Numbered from the stretch's first letter, positions 39,701 to 54,700 are shown. The stretch is DNA of 64,000 nt from Heliocidaris tuberculata (GCA_025618425.1 CM046846.1:32864309-32928308), one strand, 5' to 3'. Notes: generated from the letters alone by a model not told the origin. Program-made: numbers and translations.

Positions 39701-42700
39701 GTTTTGATTGCTGAAGTAATAATATCTCTGTGATCAATTGTACAATCCACACACACATATAAAAATTAAAAAATTATTTAAAGAACAGTAAAATCTATGG
39801 AATTCAATTTTCTAGTAAAACTATACATCCGTTATTACGCAAATCCATTCACTCCCTTCTGCTTGACATACATGTATGATATCTTCACACATTGTTTTGT
39901 TGGCCTGGAATATTTGCAAGGGAGATTCAGTGACAGACAATGACATCATAAATATGGACCCCCCAGGAACAAAAAAAAAGGAGATAAATTTAGGGGGGGG
40001 GGAGTTGATACATTCTGGATAAACTTGCAATAGCAGCTGCACAATGTAGAGCACGAGACCTGCAAGTACCTTGTGTGAACTTTTGGCCCAACAGCTCCAT
40101 GTAGCTGGCAAAAGAATGAGAAATAGTTCTTTATCTCCAACAATGTATTCCATATGTTAGACTATAAACAGATTGCCTGGCCTGGGATCAAAATCATGTG
40201 CTTGAAATTCATCCAGTTATGAGTCTATTAGTGTATGAATGTGCCTGAGCATGTCTACAGGCTTACGCCAGTGGAAATTACTGCCAACGTAAAGGTTACA
40301 AAGGGTCATTCAGAGATTCTCAAACTTTTTTATTGGAACAATTTCATTTCTACAATGAAGGGTTTCATACTAATTTCTCTAGATTTAGTCTTTCATTAGG
40401 TATGGATATCAAAAACTGACATAGTACATGTTTAATGCCCCTGACAAAATCTGTTTTGTTTTTCAAGTTCTAGAGATGTGAATATCCAAACCTATATCTC
40501 ACAAAAATAATGTGGATTACATATATTCTGCTGTTAATTCACAATTGTGAATTAACAAAGGTATTCTTTACAATCGCTCAGTATTGGTCACTGCGATCAG
40601 CTTTCAAATTAAGATAAGTGTAGAAGTGACCAATAGCAGCAATAAGCCAAAAGACCATCCTACCACTAGCTTATAAAATGCCATCGCTTCTTGTTGACAC
40701 TTGTTATCTAATTAAGACTTCCTCATCGTCATTCTGTATATGCTCTGGAAGTAAAACCTTGTGTAATGGAGTCTACATGACAGTCTGGCTGACTACAAAG
40801 AGAGTTATATAATCATAAACTCCATGTCATCTTTCATGACCCAAGGTTAAAGGTAGTTTGAATTGTGTTCTGCACTTTAAGCCAAGTCTTCTCCCTATTT
40901 CAAATCTTCATTCTTCCCTACTTTTCTTCTCCTTGCTGTTTATATGCTTCTCACAAACCACCCTCTACTCTGATCTTGGATTTATTCATTTAAATATATG
41001 CTCTTGATTCGGTATGTGCAGGTCATGCTTTTACTCTTTTTTTTTACAATTTTTTTTTATATGAAAGAATTTATAATTCCTTTTTGGATGGGAATACTCC
41101 GCATAAATATCCTTTTATACAACTGAAATTTTACAGTGAATTTTATGATAATTTCCTTGGTTTGTTTGAAGTACAATGACATAATTTGCATACTGATAAA
41201 CAAATGCTTATAACTCACTCGTTGTTTCTGAAACCTTAATTCTTCACTATGATTTTACTCATCTTCATATACAAGAAACTATGTTGTTAAATTTCATCTT
41301 TTAAATGTGTTTCCTTGCTATTCGATGATAATATCATTTATTATGTAACCTATGTTACTTTTGTTTCTTGATGTTTTCATCATGATATGATCAATTTTGT
41401 ACAAACCTTGTACAACAAACATTATCAGCTTTTTAGCTGCAAGTCTTGTTTTTTAATAAACCATTATAATTCATATCAATTTATTTAAAAAGCTCTGGCC
41501 ACCGTGATTGTGACAGTGAGTCTGGGGGTTGTACAAGGCATGCTCCAGTGATAACTGCTCTGTTTCAAGTTCAAGTTCAAGTTCAACCCACTATTATCCT
41601 TTTCGAGACAATTGACTACATTTTGTGGTTTGGCTCAATAACTTTTGATTCAGAGCCCGGAAAAATATACCAGGACCAGGTACACAAGTAGAAAGAGCAA
41701 AAATTCTGCACACACTATGTCCATTTTTGTTACATGACCATATTGCATTTGATCCCAGGAATGAATTTTAAAAAGGAGAGTAAGCTTTAAAATTCTTAAA
41801 TTGGCAACACATCGAGAGGTTCAAAATCATTGTTTTTTATCGAAATTGGCAACTTTTTCAACTTTTCGACAATTCTTTTAACCATGTATATTGTTTTCAA
41901 AGACATTACCCCTTATTATAATCTTGTAGCACTAACAGAAACATATTATTGTTGCCAATTTGAAGAACAAAATGTGATCAATTTAGCCCTTAAATAATTC
42001 CTGTCCTGAAAGGGTTATACTCTACCTAACCCTAACCCTAACCCTATATTTTTGATAAAACAAAGCCTGGAGCAATTGCTGCTGAAGCATATATTGTAGC
42101 AACAAGTCTGGGAGCTAGCTGTAGGAGCACCAGGGGGCTGTTTCACAGAGAGTTAAATAAGTTTGACGTAAAGTCACACTTAAATTCCTAGCTGCGTGTG
42201 GTACGTGTATATGACACATCACCGCATTGGTCAGATCATGCTCAGGGGGTGACACGACATTTGCTCCTGCGACATTTGCTCCTCCATCTATATCTTGAAA
42301 GGTCGAAGGTTAAGGTCAAGGTCATGATTTGGTTTTTTGTTAAGGACAATGTGAAGATTAGTATAAGGGTTAGGATTAGGGTTAGGGTTAGGGTTAGGGT
42401 TAGGGTTAGGGTTAGGGTTAGGATTAACATGGCAAAGTTAGACTGGAGCAATTGTCGCAAGAGCAAATGTCATGGAACCGCTCAGGGGGCCTGAGCTATT
42501 GGGTAATCTACCGGTGAGATTACACGTTTAATACAGTACTGTATGTGCATTGGCACTTATGCAGGACTTCAAGTCAAACTCAACTCTAAGTTTGTGAAAC
42601 ACCCCCAACAGCAGTAATACACACAATCAAATTCTCTCTCTAGCTCTCATCATTTCCCCTGACCTCAATAATTGGTTGGAACAGTTGACTGCCATGACAC

Positions 42701-45700
42701 CATGACCTTCCTACTATTGTAAGTTTGTAACCATAAACCTCATTCTTTTAGCTTTTCTGTCCCTGCATGGGGATTCCAAATTCAACCTGCTCAAATCCTT
42801 TACACCAATATCACATGCCATTGCCAACCCCATTTCAAGTCTTCATTGAAAACAACCGTTTTTCCTAATTATGTAAAACAAAAAAATATCTAAATTTAAA
42901 TTTAAAATTAAAAAAAAATTAAAATCAAAAGATGCAAATGGCAACCTTGAATATTTATACAACCAGATAGCTACACCCCATGCAAACAAAAGAAATAAAG
43001 TAGCTCTACATCTGTAAATATTACATAGTAGACAGTTATAACCTTTATATTTTATGGGGATCTCTTTGGGGCCAATTTCTACTTTCAAGGTAAGAGGGGC
43101 AAGGGGAGGGGGGGGGGGCAAGAAGTAGCAATTGGTCCTACCAAAGAAGTACTCCTGCTAACAATTATCCTGCACCTTAATCCACCACTTCAAAGGTACA
43201 CAGATTACATAATAGAAGCCCCCTTCACTCCTTTGACTTATTGAAACACTCCCCTACACAATACAAGTGATTTGCTAAGCCCCTGTGACGCATCTGGGCA
43301 GGAATTTAGGGTGAAAATCCATTGATGGGCTATTTGGTTTATAACAGGACCCCTTCGACCCTTCCATCAATACTCCAATAGGAGCTTGGTGAAAGGATTG
43401 TAATCAGATCGGTACTGACTATTGACTGCCCACACACTGATTCCATGTTATAGTTCAGGGAGGTTATGTCTAGACTAGACTAGACTAGACTACAAATTGG
43501 ATAATGCATTCTTACTCAATTCTAATGCCTTGTTCTTGTATTGTACAATTGAAGCATATTATATGATCTGCACTTTTTCATGTCCAGACATACATCTTTC
43601 AGACAATTGGTCTAATCCCTAATGCTGACCTATATTATAGTGTTTTAATTAAGTGTTGAAAGATAAATTCTGTACACATGGCGCTACTAGTACTATAAAG
43701 CACATTCAGAGAAAAATAAACAAATTCAAAATAATCCATGATAAATATGATGAATGTGCATTTGAAAGAGAAACAAAATCGACATAGTAATCTATTCATT
43801 TTTAAACATATCTGCCAGCACAAATCTTATTTATAAAAACTGAATAAATTCATGATGATTTCACTGACTTGAGTAGAGTGTAATTCAGCTGACTTAAATA
43901 TTCAAATTGAAAGACAAGCACCTTAAAAACTAAACCAAAAGAAGAGCAAAAACAACATAACAAATATAACAAGAAGAAGACCATGCCTGTATTCTGATAG
44001 GACACAGACCCTACAAAATGGTTGCAAACTGGATTGCACCACCTCTATCTCAACTATAACCAAAACATGTCCAGAATCAAGTCAAATTTGACGTACTAAA
44101 CTTCCTAACCGGTCCAGGAAATTATCTGCATTTCTAAAATCTCAGAAAGCATTAAATTTACATCGAAACTGCTATTGACGAGTCACAAGGAAATAAATTA
44201 TGATCAAATTCTGTATCCTTTTCAGAACAAAAGAACTTCCTGTTGGTTTCTAATGATTTATGAGTTTGATGGTCTTTCGAATTGAAAGATACAAAGTGGA
44301 CAAACACACAGAGTCTGGCTTCCAGGCTTCAGGAAATATTCTCCCTTGTAAATTGAATAAAATTAGAAGGCCATGTAATTTTTAAGAATGACTATCGACA
44401 CTATCGACCCTTTGAATATTACGTCTGTGAAAACGCAGAGAGAGTTCTGTGGGAAATGTCTAGTATGCCAAAATCAACAGATTACTCTGATTGAACAAAA
44501 AACAACAAAAAACAAAACTTTTTGATCTTGAAGGCAAGCTAAACCACACACAAACAATCCATAGATACCATGCAGGTTACAATAATTACAGAATGACATA
44601 CTAAAAACATGAAAATAGTTTCAATCTACATCAAAACATACCTTTGAGAGCTATGAGTAGAAGTTTCCTCGCAAGCTTCGCTGGAGGAATTCAAACTTCT
44701 GTCGTTGGTTTCTTGCGTCTGTGAGAGAAAACAATAGACATTTTGAATTAATATTGGAGCATATTATTGTCAAAACAAATACTTTTTTCCTATTCAAATA
44801 TATTGTCTTTGGTAGGGACAACTACTTGGAGCTCGATTTTCTTGTCTTCTTTGCTAATAACTCAGCTAATAGACCCAATACTGTATAAGCCATATATTTC
44901 ACGCTGGTCTTATTTTCGTGATTTTCGCGAATCGCGAGTGGGTCGCGAATTTAACAACACGCCAAAATATTGCCAACATAAGAAGTCCGATGAATTTGTT
45001 GTCTCCTGGTCAGAATTTCACCACTTCGCTTTGCAAAAGTACATCATCACTGCTGTTTGTAGATTTGAGAATTTTCCGACCGCGAATTCAACCACTCGCG
45101 AAATAGTCTGGTTAGTCCTATTCGCGAAAATTTATGGCCGCAAAATTTATGGCTTATACAGTATCATAGGCCTACGTATTCCACCAAAATTGTTTGGCAC
45201 GTATAATGTATTTATTGCATTGAACTTTCAGATAAGTTTCGTTTAATTCTGTAAGAATTCATACTTTGTATTTCTCAACACAACATCGTGTTGGAGAAAC
45301 TGCACACAGATAATAATGTAATGAACCACTTTTGTGACCTAACCTTTAGGATGCACCGAGACGTGTGTAATTACCCAACATTTCTGACACATTTCGATCA
45401 TGTGACACTCAGAAAGAAAAAAATGATTCTGATAACAGGAAATGTGAAACAAGGTCGGGTGCAGTTATCAGTCTGGTGAAGTTTTACACTTTACCCAAAT
45501 TGGTATTTACACTACACCCCTAAGAAAAATATACATATCACACGGTCGTGTAAATATGTCTCAACCACAAATACAATCAAACATAAAGTCTGGAATGAGT
45601 TACTAATAAAATATTCCTTTAATATATTCCAACAGCGTTGTGATAATAGTTACGTTCATACGGGCCTTGTGATTTTGAAACTTTAAGTTCGCGAAACTTT

Positions 45701-48700
45701 AACGAAAAAACAACCCACTAACCACGACGAGAGTTCACATGGGCCTGAAACAACGATGCTTGTTGTTCTGAAACTACAAGCCAAGCGATCATTGTTGTTA
45801 ACACTGGAAGTAGATACCGATTGTGTGTACAGTACACATACTTTCTTATGTTCATAATGCATGCAAAGGGTATGACCCAGAAGTTTAACATCAACAGCGA
45901 GGTCATCCTTGACTACAAGCTTGCGAAACTTAAAGTTTATTCCGTTCACAAGGTCCAAAAATATAACAATTGACTAAAGAACTGTAAGTCAATAAATCAG
46001 TGGTCACATCAAGAATTTTATTTTTTTTAATGTATATAAATGAATAAAAGACAATTTCGTACGGGGGGGGGGGGGGGTTAATTGTCTAATTGAGGCAAGT
46101 ACGGCATCCGCGTCCACGAAAACAAGTAAAAAGGGTTGTTTTTTTCACCACCAGATGGGTAACCCGGGGATCTCGTTTTGGGTACCAAAGACAGGAAAAT
46201 TCTGAAAAAAAGGGTATCAAATTCACTAGTGATGAGAAAAGACCCTCGAAAAGGGTAGGAAATTTGACAGTACCATTCGGCATTTGAAAATCTTCCCTTG
46301 GTTATTTTTTCATGAATCCAAAGAGGTTCTTTTCTATTCTTTCAATGAAAACATCATTCTGTTATGTGTTCCAAAGTTAATATTTGTCTTTAACTCTTCC
46401 TTTTTGGTCAAAAAATGGCCCAAAAGAACCAATCCTCGAATAGGGTGTATAATACTATGCAAGATCTAAAAAAAAATCACTGTTAAGGATCTAAAAATAA
46501 GAAAATTTTTCGCAGGATTCCCTGAATAGGGTATCTAAATCCTCTCGACTTATATCCTTGTTTAGGGTGCTTTTCAGGAAGTTATGGATGCAGATGCCGT
46601 ACAGGCCTCAATGAGAGATCCCCCCCCCCCCCCCCCCCCCCGGACATATTTAACAGAACTGCCTACTAATCTGTTGATAAATAGTAGAAAATTAATTGCT
46701 TTATTTATACATCATCAGCTGGGAATGCCTGGATAAATGCTATTGAATTTACCTACCCCACCCGAAACCTGCACACTTAGATTCAATTATAAACAAACTG
46801 ATCTCAAAATAACTTGAGTTCTAGTTTTCTTGCACATCATTAAAACAACAAAACAAAAGGAAACCTAATCGTCCAAAGGATACATGCCTTATAATCAAAG
46901 AAAACAATTGCCTACTTGTAAGAAAATATAATATAGCCCTCCCCCCCCCCCCCTTTTCATTGAATTATATATTATAGAAGAAATGACCTAATGATGTTAC
47001 AATGCCCTAATTATGACCTCACACACATGAACACACACACACACACACACAACACACACAGACACACACACAGCACTAACAGACATTCATTTGCATATTA
47101 TTCATACTGTAACCTGATATAGAAACTAGCAAGTGTGGTGTGTTTACGCATTCCGTACACATAATAATATAATAGGAGCTCAGAGAGTTAAGTACCCTAG
47201 GTAAATAGGTCCAAAGCACTTCTTCTCGCCCCTGAAGACCTCTATACGGGAGAATTGTTTATCATCTATTACATGAAATCATCGCTTCATCATTATCAAC
47301 GCAGGGGAACTCGCATTCGAGCTGAGTTTTGTTTATACCCTTCCCCCTCTTGTATCCCCAGCAAGTGGGTTGTTATCGGGTTCCTGGTAATTTACTAAAT
47401 GCAATGGCAAGGCTGACAAGGCGATAGGACGGCTTAGATCTGGTTAATTCCGATTATAAATCCAGTAATAGGGTCCAGGATTGTGGTAATTCCGATCAGA
47501 AAGGCAAGGAGGGGTACGGATCCAGTATAAGGACGGCATGATAGCAGAAGACATAAGAGCATGCATGTTTGTAGGTAGCCGACGCTTCGTGTATCTCATT
47601 CAAATGAATGAATAGTCCATATACACCAAACACATGAAGGCATGCAAGCGGACCGCTCGCTATATTTTTCTCTGATCCCCTGTCTATTTCACGCACACAA
47701 ACACATGCCAGCTTCGGTTCCGACAACTGTATATAATGGATCTGGGCATTGCCTTGCATGCATGCACTTCGGGGTTTTTTCCCTATTTCTTTATCGCCCC
47801 CCTCTGATTCGAAGGCTGGTGGACACACACAAATACACACACACTCAGACAAGGCATGTTGTGCTATGCATGCAGGACAATAAGATAAGGTTCACTAATG
47901 GCTGGAATCAGGTTACACACAGCCAGTATGCAAATAATATGGCAGCCATACATACAGAATACACACTCTCTCATACACACACAGATTTATCACCCTCGCT
48001 ATTCAATAACACACAGACATACACAGACACCCCACACAACTGGTTTCAACTAAGTGGGCCATTACCACTATTCATAAAGGGGAGTCAGGTCCTTTCGCTA
48101 CATAAGACAGTCGCCCTGACTAATTTGACTGATCTCTAGTAGTCTTCACACTAATGCAATAATTCAAAGTATCCATAACATTTCTGACTTTTTATCTCTT
48201 GGTTCAAACTCCATGACTAATGTAATGCATTTTACAACTTGGAACATCAAATTTCTATTCTAAAATCCCCATTTCTTTCGATGGTCCAACTACAAATAAT
48301 ACGGAAAGTGTCCTCATGAATATGAATAGCTCATTGCCATATTGAGGAATTTATACAGTTAGTTCTGTTTTTCAAGAGAGAGAAAAAATTACTTTGTCTA
48401 AAACCCACTGTGTTACGATTTGACAGGGACTACAAAAACATTTATCAACTCTCGATTAGAATAATAAACTGTTAAGACCTTTTCAGATTCATGCTACTTA
48501 TCAGCTTAATTTGACGAATGGATCTAGGGTACTTACTTAGGCACTGACAAAAGAAATTTAAAATACATGCACAGATCTCATTTGAAAACTACATCATCAG
48601 ACAAGCATTTGTACCAAGAAGTATATCTCTCTCATTTTGACTGATTGACAGTCTTTCAAAAATTATTGTCTTTCCTCTAAATCACTATAGGCCTATACAC

Positions 48701-51700
48701 ATATAATATAGAAAAGAACAAATCCAGATGCAAGTGGCTCTAAAATCAAACCTAGGGAATTACCCAATAAATTGACAATGCTAGTACTAAACGATTCTTT
48801 AATGAGGACCATAATTTCTATTTGTAGAAAAATATCATCATCACACATTCATTTTCAGAAGGGAGGGGTGGACTTTTTGCTACTTGTTGACAAAAGATAT
48901 CAGGAAATATCTGGTGCATAGCATGATTGGACAATAAAAGATTATGAAGGAAGATATTGAAAAAAAAAAGGCTTGAAAACCCCAACCAGGATGCATCCAA
49001 GAGACTGAAATCGTGCAGAGATGATTTCATTGATGCATGAAAAACATATAAACTCCACCAGATTTGGAAACCATACTTCTGACTTAAGTGGATATATCCT
49101 ATTATGCTATAAGTCAATAATACGGGGCAATAGAAATATTGCTATACAACTGTTATTGTAAGTGAATTTTATTTTTACCCATATTATTGAATTCAAAATA
49201 AGCTTTTAATCAAAGAGCATTCTTTTCTATGGCCATAACAGGCAGGGGCAGATCCAGTACCTCATTTATACTTTACTATAAATATAAGGCGCCCCTGGAC
49301 TGCCCTAACTTGGACCGCCTCAAATCCATTCATATTGCCATTTAGGAGACAAACCAGCTAGCTGTCTACGCGCACTTTACGTGTGCGAGATCCACCCAAG
49401 TTGCCACGGTAAACTTTGGGGCACCCTAACTGGTGGCGCCCTAATTTTTTTTTTCTTACCCATTTATACTAGGGTGGGGTGCCCCAACTACCAGTATAAA
49501 TGGGGTTACAAGCATCTGGAAGAGGGGGGGGGCATCTCTAAAAAAAAAATATCTCTGACAAACAAAATTTTTTTTTTTTTTAAATCATATCATCTTCAGC
49601 TTCCTTTTGGGTCTTCGAACAGCAGGGGGTACAGGAACCTATTTTTGAGGGGCTCATTTTGAGAAGTTGTTCTTCAGGCAGGTAAGCCAGATTGGAATTT
49701 TAAAAGGGGGGGGGGCAAGGGTCAGTTGTGCCCCTCCTCTTGATAACAGGATTGTTTTCTTAACCTTTTTGTGACCATTGACCACATTTTGTAGTTTGGC
49801 TCAATAACTTGATTCAGAGCTCTAAAAAATATACCAGATGCATGAGTAGAAAGAGCAAAAATTTCTGCACACACTATGCCATTTTTGTTGCATGACCATA
49901 TTGCTTTTGATGGCAGGAATTTTAAAAACAAAAATCAGATTTATAATCCTTAAATTGGCAATGCAATGAGAGGTTCAAAATCATTGTTTTTTATCAAAAT
50001 TGGCAATTTTATCAATTTTTCCACTAAACTCCTAACCATGTAAATTGTTTCAAAGACATTACACATTATTAGAACCGTTTAGCACTAAAAGAAATTATTG
50101 CTGCCAATTTGAAGAAGAAAATGTGATCAATTTAGCCCTTAAATAATTCCTGTCCTGAAAGGGTTAATTAAAGTTGATGACTGCTTCAAGTACTGCTCAT
50201 CAACATCTGCCCACCTTCAACTAGACCATGATACCCCAACTCACACCCGCTATGGCAATCGTGCTTTTTCCATATGTGCTCCCAAACTTCGGAACAGTCT
50301 GCCTGTATTCATCCGTGACTCCCAAACACTTGCCACATTTAAAAAACCATATTAAAGACCTATCTCTTCACACTGTTATCCCACAATGTAGTTAATGTGT
50401 ATAATCCAAATTCCGAATTCGTAATTATGTCTATGTATAATTTCATAATTATATTTAATCTCATGACTTTGTCTTATATTATACCCTGTATTTCTATTTA
50501 TGTTGTCCTTCTAATGACTGCTATTGCTCATGTTTTGCTTCATAAGTTGTTTATTTAGTTTATCTTTGTTGGTTAAGCGCTTCGAAACAACATGTATAAA
50601 TGTTAATTATTATTATTATTATTATTCGTCTCTTGCTAATTTACCTTTTTTTCTCCATCGTAATCTTCAATGTTTAAGGGGAGGAAAAAACACATTAAAA
50701 TAATAACCATCAAAAAGTAAAATCATATGTACATGCTCACTGAATAGCAGACAACACAAGCCGCCTACAAATGCTACTACTTCTCATCTTCTGCATTAGC
50801 TGACTTGCTGTGATCCGGAACTAAACAGGAAAGGAGGGCATTAATCATCGACATTCCGTGATAAACCCTCTGCTATATTAACTCCCTGAAATGATTTATG
50901 ATACGCAGGTTTCACTGTGTCAATTTCACGGAGGCCTATATCTCAGTAGTCTTTTCCAACAAGATCGATGCATAATTCACAATTTTCGAGACAAGTTTAT
51001 AGCCCTGAAAAGTCTTGTAACTTTGTAAGAAACACTAAGATTAGACTCTTCAACAATTAAGTTTCTAGCAATAGAGATAAACCACTGAAGAAGACATCAA
51101 CAACATGAATCATGTTAAAATATAAAAATTAATGTGTTTATTTAGATAATAAATTAAAATTTAAGATAAGACAAACACTGTAGTTGGTTGAAGAGATAAT
51201 TTAGAGCACTGAAAAATACCCATGAAAATGTGTCAATCTTACAAAACAATTGTAACGCATTAAATTTTGTGGACATTCTGCATTTATTAAACGATGCTAC
51301 AAAACTGTGGGTATTTGTGGGTTTCTTAAAGGGAAAGTTCACCCTGAAGATTACTTGAGTTTAAAAAATGCAGAAAAAATAAAGAAAAATATTGGCGAAG
51401 GTTTGATGAAAATCGGTCAAATAATAAAAGAGTTATGACTATTTAAAGTTTTGGATTCGTGACGTCACATGCGAGCAGCTGCCCATTGGTCATGTAATAA
51501 ATATTCCATATATTCACATTTTTTTTTACGTTCCACGATAAATATTGTTTCTTTTCAGAATCTAGTATTGAATAACATTTCTGACAATATATCAAATGCA
51601 CAGACGAAAATATTCTAAATTTTCTGAGAAAACTGTATTTTATGGAATATTTATCACATTACATAATGGAGGAGCTGCTCGCATGTGACGTCACAAAATC

Positions 51701-54700
51701 AAAACTTCAAAAGTCCATAACTCCGTTATTCTTTAACGGATTTTGTCCAAACTTTCGCCAATATTTTTCTTTATTTTTTTTGCATTTTTTAAACCCAAGT
51801 AATCTTCGGGGTGAACTTCCCCTTTAAGTGTTTTTCCCCAATTTTCTGGAATCTAGAATTCAAGATGGCGCTGTTATGCTAATGAAATTCTCAAGCAACA
51901 ATATTTTCAATTTAGAGTCTAATATCTATTCAAGGCTTCAATGTCCATGTACAAAGTGTAGGATCTATTATTTATTTTATTTTTAGGAACATAACATCAG
52001 ACAATAACAATTTTTTGATCCACTGATCTAATCTAATGTTTGTTTGACTTTCCTCAATCATTTACAGATAGTTGCACTGTTCAACAACTCTGATTTTTCA
52101 CTTGAAAATGTTCAATACAAATATTACTAACTTTAAAAGAAACGGGTAATTTATTCAGCTCTACAGACAAATTTCCTTGATGATTTAAAACTGGGCTGGA
52201 CAACTGAAAACAACCTCATGACAAGCTCTGGCCTGTTTCCATTTATATCTACACATGCATACCCTGTTCTGAACTTTATGACATCACAATCGAGAATTAT
52301 TAGTACAAATTGTGGTGAATCCGGGGAAATGCAGCCCGAAATGCAATGACGCTCGTCAATACCCCTTCCACCTCACATATCCTTCTTCCTCCTCCATCTG
52401 ATTTTACTCAGTCATAGTAGGCTTCATGATGAGACTGTTTTCCACAATTCTAGGAAGTAGTCTAAAATTAGTTTTCCACGAATGAGTCTAAATTAAAAAT
52501 TTAGATTGAGTTTGAGATGAATCACAAAATGATCTTCATAGAAAAAGTATGTATACCCAGACATTGTGCGTCCGGACATGTTGGTTATCCGGACAGGTCA
52601 TTTTTAAACAGTAAATCGAACAACTTTTCAAGCAAATTGTCACAAATCTTTCGCAGGATAGATTGAAAATCATGTGAATTGCAAATATTCACTGATTTTA
52701 GCGTTACTTGAAGTATATCTTTCGTAAAATCTGACTGCAAAATTGACAGGCTAATTTTTGTTAAGTGTCCGGACAACCCCCCCCCCCCCCCCCCCCCCAA
52801 TCCTACATAGCAATCCAGTGCACTGAGCGCTTCAAGCGCGGAGTTGCTATGTTGGATAATTTTTAATAAAGACCATCATTCCTTATATGAATGTTAGCCC
52901 TATGGATGAATTTAGATATTTACTAATCACAAAGAATAATTCATTTTGATTTTTTTCTGTATTATTCCAATATTCTAAAGCAGAATTCTCATCTTACTTT
53001 ATATATGATTTTCTTGGTATACGATTTCACTACAAGCAAATCAATACAACTGTTCATAAAACTATTATCAGATTGATCTTTATGAATTCCGCCACAGGAC
53101 TAAGTCCATTTTCAAAAATATAGAGAGCAACTACAGTTTTCACAAGCTGATATCACTCACTATGTTGAGTGATATAATATCAAAAACCATAAAATCCTTC
53201 TAGGAATAAAGTATGGTTCATAAATTGAGAAGAGAACTATGTCAGAAATCATGCACTTTAATGATAATTTAAAAAGTGCATACTTCTCATCTGAATAACA
53301 TAAACAAATACACTATATGCTGCATACTTAGTCAAGTGGGTATAATCTATGTACCTGCACATTTTCAGGAGAAGACATTTTATACCAACCATATTTTATG
53401 GGTCTACTCCATTAAAATGTGAAAGGATTTTACAGTTTCGGTCTCACATATTCTTCATACATAACCAAATATTTTTTCTGAGTCTTACCCAAAATGTTAT
53501 TTGGTAATTACATGACAAATGGTTTGCACCAATTCCATAGATGACGATAAATCATGCACCTTTTCTGCTCCTTTCAAATTGTAGTTACATACATCAAGGC
53601 TTATAAACCAGTCACATTGTTAAGAAATGTTATTTCACTTATTATTTCTAACTCTTGGATTTCTAGTAGGTCTAAACAGCTATTGATTAAGCCTCCTTCC
53701 CACTGGACCTTTGTTAGGAATTATTTAAGGGCTAAATTGATCACATTTTGTTCTTCAAATTGGCAACAAAATTATTTTTCTTTTAATGCTACGTGGTTCT
53801 AATAAAATGTAAAATCTTTGAAAACAGCATATAAACATGGTTGAGAACTTGGTCGAAAAGATTTAAAAATTGCCGATTTTGACAATAAACAATGATTTTG
53901 AACTTCTCAATGTGTTGCCAATTTACACAGAGGCCCGTATTCTGAACTCCGGTTTAACCTTAAAATCCATTCTTAGTTAAACCGAACTTATACTACCTGT
54001 GGATGCAGTCTACATTTCTGTACAAAGTTAAACCACACTGAGAGTCTAGACTGCACTGGAGTTTACGTTAAACCAGAGTTAAGAATGTGATTATCCTAAA
54101 ACTCCAGTTTAAAGGGCAGGTGTAGACTGGGTTTAAACCACACATAGACCGCAGATGGTTTCAATTACACCGGCGTTCAGAATATGGACCAGAGATATTC
54201 ATGTACCATTTGCCAGTCATTTTACCGGTACATGTAAAACAGTTTATACTTTGATGTAGCATTATACCTCGTCAAGTATCAATGAGTCTTAAAGATAAAG
54301 TTGAGTTCTAGTCATGAGATTGAATTAAGAAAGAAACTCTATCAAAGCAATTGGAAAAGGTTAATTATATAGCAAATAAGAATTGGTGTATGCTGTAAGG
54401 TTTTGGAATCACCAAAATGATAAGAAATTGACTCAATCCTACTGAGAGTCACATGCACTGCACACAGAAATGTGTATATGGGACTACACACAAATGTTCA
54501 GCCCGAACATTTCAGCTGTTCCTTGTTATATTTTGAATGTGAGAGCATTTGAAGGGCAATATACTTTTCAGAGGACATATCTACTATGATAATCTTCCAG
54601 TTTATACTATAACATAAAAAGAATGAGAAAGCTCACAAATTATTTTTTACCTTTCCCAGAACTCAAGCTTCGCTTTAAGAAGTTCTCTTCATCAAAAGAT

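Larger units (their letters stand above)
42133..42606. mobile_element. GGGGGTGTTTCAC foldback element hosting a nested insertion
   Basis: The left end GGGGGCTGTTTCACAGAGAG and the inverted right end GGGGGTGTTTCACAAACTTA are followed inside by GTTTGACGTAAAGTC and GTTTGACTTGAAGTC. It resembles the element at 31423. A TTAGGG-core element (42250-42479) is inserted in its middle. Confidence 0.75.
21601..44641 (-). other. AFF intron, 23,041 bp, between exons B and C
   Basis: The phases of exons B and C join directly. It holds MITEs at 23.7, 27.4, 31.3-31.7 and 35.1 kb, tandem repeats at 29.2, 30.2, 35.9 and 37.3 kb, a purine tract at 26.1 kb, a probable reversed SINE at 33.7 kb and the nested cluster at 41.5-42.6 kb. 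The stretches 21650-23650, 24000-26100, 27600-29100, 31800-33650, 36200-37300, 37550-41500 and 42650-44600 show no gene or element that I could identify. Confidence 0.72.

Noticed and set aside
42374..42422. Chromosome end or telomere
   Set aside because: The tract is short, internal and flanked by inverted repeats and a target duplication.
42242..42494. Frames with LTLTLT or RVRVRV repeats
   Set aside because: They are translations of the TTAGGG array.
44767..45246. 159-codon plus-strand frame
   Set aside because: It crosses a TACTGTATAAGCCATA MITE end to end.
49240..49720. Second hAT-like element starting CAGGGGCAGATCCAG
   Set aside because: The left end resembles the element at 31262, but no matching right end or target duplication was found.
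54640..54690. TTTTTTACCTTTCCCAGAAC taken as a splice-site pair
   Set aside because: The same string recurs in all three copies of a repeat (54.6, 55.2, 57.8 kb), so it belongs to the element.
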